Below are positions 62,332-64,000 of a stretch of DNA of 64,000 bases, piece by piece. Made by a program: the position numbers and the translations under genes. The DNA comes from Pelagimonas phthalicica. GTDB taxonomy: Bacteria; Pseudomonadota; Alphaproteobacteria; Rhodobacterales; Rhodobacteraceae. The first letter of the stretch is position 1. The number at the start of each line of letters is the position of its first letter. The DNA lies in assembly GCF_004364805.1 (NCBI RefSeq), contig NZ_SOAP01000003.1, positions 186,001-250,000 on the forward strand. Reading direction: 5' to 3'. The notes below the pieces were generated by a model. It was given only the letters and a program-made list of their open reading frames with translations. It did not search any database and was not told the origin of the DNA.

Positions 62332-63356
62332 TCCTGGTGCTTTTGGTCTTGGTCGGGGCCGGTTTGGCGGTCTATGCGCTGGTTGATGCACAGGCGATTG
62401 CGCAATGGGCGCGGGACAATCAGCGCGCGGTTCAGGGCCAGATGGCCGGAGCCATTCGCGCCATTCGTGCCGGAGATCTGGGGGCCATGTTGGCCCTGTT
62501 CGTCGCGGCGGGGGCCTATGGGTTTTTCCATGCGGTCGGGCCCGGCCATGGCAAGGCGCTGATCGGTGGGGTGGGGCTGAGCACCTCGGTCAGCGCGCGG
62601 CGGCTTTTGTCGCTGTCGGTGGTTTCAAGCCTGGCGCAATCAATCTGGGCGATTATCATCGTTTATGGTGGGTTCTGGCTTTTGGATGTCTCGGCCCGCA
62701 GCATGACCAACCTAGCCGAAACCATTCTGGCCCCGGCCAGCTATTTGGCGATTGCGGCGGTTGGCGGGTTTATGATCTGGCGCGGGGCGCGGTTGTTGCG
62801 CGGCCAGTTGAAAGTTGCGCCAAAGGGCCCAAGCGCGCCGGTATCGTTGGAAGCCGTGGGGACACATTCCGAAGCTTTCATGCCGCAATTCGGCTTGCGA
62901 CTGGCGCAGGAATTTACGCGAAAATCAGGCGGGCAGGGCGGTGTCACCAGCGGGTCCTTTCGGATGTTTGCCGACCCGGAGGAGGCGTGTGACTGCGGTC
63001 ATGCGCATGGCCCGACGCTGGCCCAGGTCAGCAATCTGACATCCTGGCGGGACACGGTTGCCCTGGTGGGCAGTATCGCCATCCGTCCCTGTACCGGGGC
63101 GATTTTCCTGCTGGTCATTGCCTGGCAAATGCAGCTGTTTTGGATCGGCGCAGCAGCGGCGATGATCATGGGGCTGGGTACGGCGCTGTTCACCAGCGTT
63201 GTGGCCGTGTCCAGCGTGGCCGCGCGGACCATGACCTTTTTGTCGGCAGGCCGGTTCGGCACGCTGCAACTGGTGGTGCCGGTGGTGCAGGTGCTGGTCG
63301 GCGGCCTGGTCCTTTGGCTCAGCCTGACGCTGTTTGTTCAGGCAGGCGGGTTTTAG
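62322..63356 (+). CDS. Nickel/cobalt transporter (RcnA/NicO-like)
   Basis: The 344-residue inner-membrane protein has the HAVGPGHGKALIGG metal-transport motif (about 66-79) and a cytoplasmic or periplasmic His/Cys-rich loop with EEACDCGHAHGPT, followed by the second half with GSIAIRPCTGAIFLLVI. This pattern is that of NicO/RcnA-type nickel/cobalt permeases; direction of transport cannot be told from sequence. It overlaps DUF1007 by ten bases. Confidence 0.88.
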   Translation: MRLILVLLVLVGAGLAVYALVDAQAIAQWARDNQRAVQGQMAGAIRAIRAGDLGAMLALFVAAGAYGFFHAVGPGHGKALIGGVGLSTSVSARRLLSLSVVSSLAQSIWAIIIVYGGFWLLDVSARSMTNLAETILAPASYLAIAAVGGFMIWRGARLLRGQLKVAPKGPSAPVSLEAVGTHSEAFMPQFGLRLAQEFTRKSGGQGGVTSGSFRMFADPEEACDCGHAHGPTLAQVSNLTSWRDTVALVGSIAIRPCTGAIFLLVIAWQMQLFWIGAAAAMIMGLGTALFTSVVAVSSVAARTMTFLSAGRFGTLQLVVPVVQVLVGGLVLWLSLTLFVQAGGF

Positions 63357-63459
63357 GGGCCTGCTGCCCTCAATTGTTTCCTGACCCTATGGCCGGGCGC
63401 CGTGGTTACGTAACGTCCTGAGCGTTTTAATCCGATTGCGCTGGTGCGCGGCGCGGATC

Positions 63460-63476
63460 GCGACAACTGTTGTCGC
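63460..63476. promoter_or_regulatory. Perfect palindrome upstream of the iron alcohol dehydrogenase
   Basis: GCGACAAC-T-GTTGTCGC is an 8-1-8 perfect inverted repeat, 80 bases before the start of the iron-containing alcohol dehydrogenase. It looks like an operator or a small hairpin; no T-run follows. The preceding stretch after the transporter stop (63357-63459) is unremarkable. Confidence 0.45.
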
Positions 63477-63556
63477 AGACGGGCGTGTTTCTGGCCAGGC
63501 TGGGCGACACAAATAATCGAACAAGACTTTTTCAGGACGTTAACAGGGGGGACGCT

Positions 63557-64000
63557 ATGCAGACTTTCAATATGGGCAAGACGCCACCGGTAACCTTCGG
63601 AGCTGGGCGCATCAAAAAGGTGGCGGATCTGGTGACAGGTCTGGGCGGCGGCCCTGTTTTAGTGGTTTGCGACGCTGCACTGGTGGAGTTCGGTGTCGTG
63701 GACAAGCTGACCGCAGGGCTGGATGCCGGGGGGATCGAGCAAGTGGTCGCCGCTGAAGTTGCGGGCGAGCCCAAGGAAACCCTTGTTGACGATCTATGCG
63801 CCCGTGCCCGGGATGCCGGGGCACAATGTGTTATTGGCTTGGGCGGCGGCGCTGCGATGGACACGGCCAAGTTGGTTGCGACCATCGCCAAGGCGGACAA
63901 ACCCGCGCGCTATTACGCCTTGGCGGCCAAACCCTTGCCCAAAGATCGGCTGCCCTCCATTGCGATCCCCACCACCGCTGGCACCGGGTCCGAGGTCACG
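63557..64000 (+). CDS. Iron-containing alcohol dehydrogenase (5' part)
   Basis: ATG at 63557, after AGGGGGGACG, opens a frame that leaves the window at residue 148. It begins MQTFNMGKTPPVTFGAG and holds the NAD-binding motif GGGAAMDTAKLVA and the metal-domain segment PTTAGTGSEVT, diagnostic of group III (iron-type) alcohol dehydrogenases. The substrate is unknown and the His ligands are beyond the window. It has its own upstream region with a palindrome at 63460. Confidence 0.9.
   Translation, partial: MQTFNMGKTPPVTFGAGRIKKVADLVTGLGGGPVLVVCDAALVEFGVVDKLTAGLDAGGIEQVVAAEVAGEPKETLVDDLCARARDAGAQCVIGLGGGAAMDTAKLVATIAKADKPARYYALAAKPLPKDRLPSIAIPTTAGTGSEVT

Overview
The window looks like chromosomal DNA of a Rhodobacteraceae (Roseobacter-clade) alphaproteobacterium. 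The evidence is the high GC content, the hisS-hisZ-hisG operon with a short HisG, the tol-pal-cpoB-tilS-ftsH arrangement, an fhs/folD one-carbon cluster, DUF1489, and many copies of an intergenic repeat built around GTTTCTTTGGGCC. I found no rRNA, tRNA or CRISPR array.

Layout. 1-3759: leftward genes (5' part of tsaB, an Nfu scaffold, a ClbS/DUF2267/UspA operon, a branched-chain aminotransferase whose stop codon sits at the edge of a 307-bp MITE). 3954-10296: an orphan formate dehydrogenase alpha subunit, a small membrane protein, a flavoprotein/MscS pair, a small HNH protein and an unknown gene. 10371-20556: the envelope-constriction locus ybgC-tolQRAB-pal-cpoB, then tilS, ftsH and a methyltransferase. 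20734-24622: folate one-carbon genes (fhs, chorismate mutase, two different folD paralogues). 24881-34888: a triple Fe-S (Fer4_19 plus two CDGSH) protein, a DUF6428/ArsR pair with mirror-image operators, a thioesterase, PdeM plus the ligase-associated helicase, an AMACR-like CoA enzyme with a nitroreductase, an aldo/keto reductase, glutaminase and a TauE permease.

34889-36861 is an accessory pocket: two unusual small genes and a broken small gene split by a 236-bp element. 36862-47202 is one tightly overlapping leftward operon of nine genes: xdhA-xdhB-xdhC, then the ATPase, two permeases and substrate-binding protein of a BMP-type nucleoside/purine ABC transporter, with a small membrane protein and a voltage-sensor potassium channel between them. 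This reads as purine uptake plus xanthine oxidation. 47515-57054: dnaE, a lipoprotein, slyX, an AT-rich accessory pocket, and hisS-hisZ-hisG. 57166-64000: a YghU-type GST, YdcF, small unknowns, an M20 amidohydrolase, an NTF2-like protein, a DUF1007/nickel-cobalt transporter pair, and the 5' part of an iron-containing alcohol dehydrogenase.

The most noteworthy signals are mobile or repetitive DNA reshaping genes. The GTTTCTTTGGGCC repeat occurs six times, and two copies lie in frame inside xdhA and xdhB, in opposite orientations. One copy is itself split by a second small palindromic element. Other elements flanked by CTAG end a gene (ilvE) or break one (36294-36751). A second theme is an enzyme-level oddity: the first FolD lacks the cyclohydrolase lysine (Gln at 53) and has Glu for the conserved folate-binding Asp, beside a fully canonical FolD.
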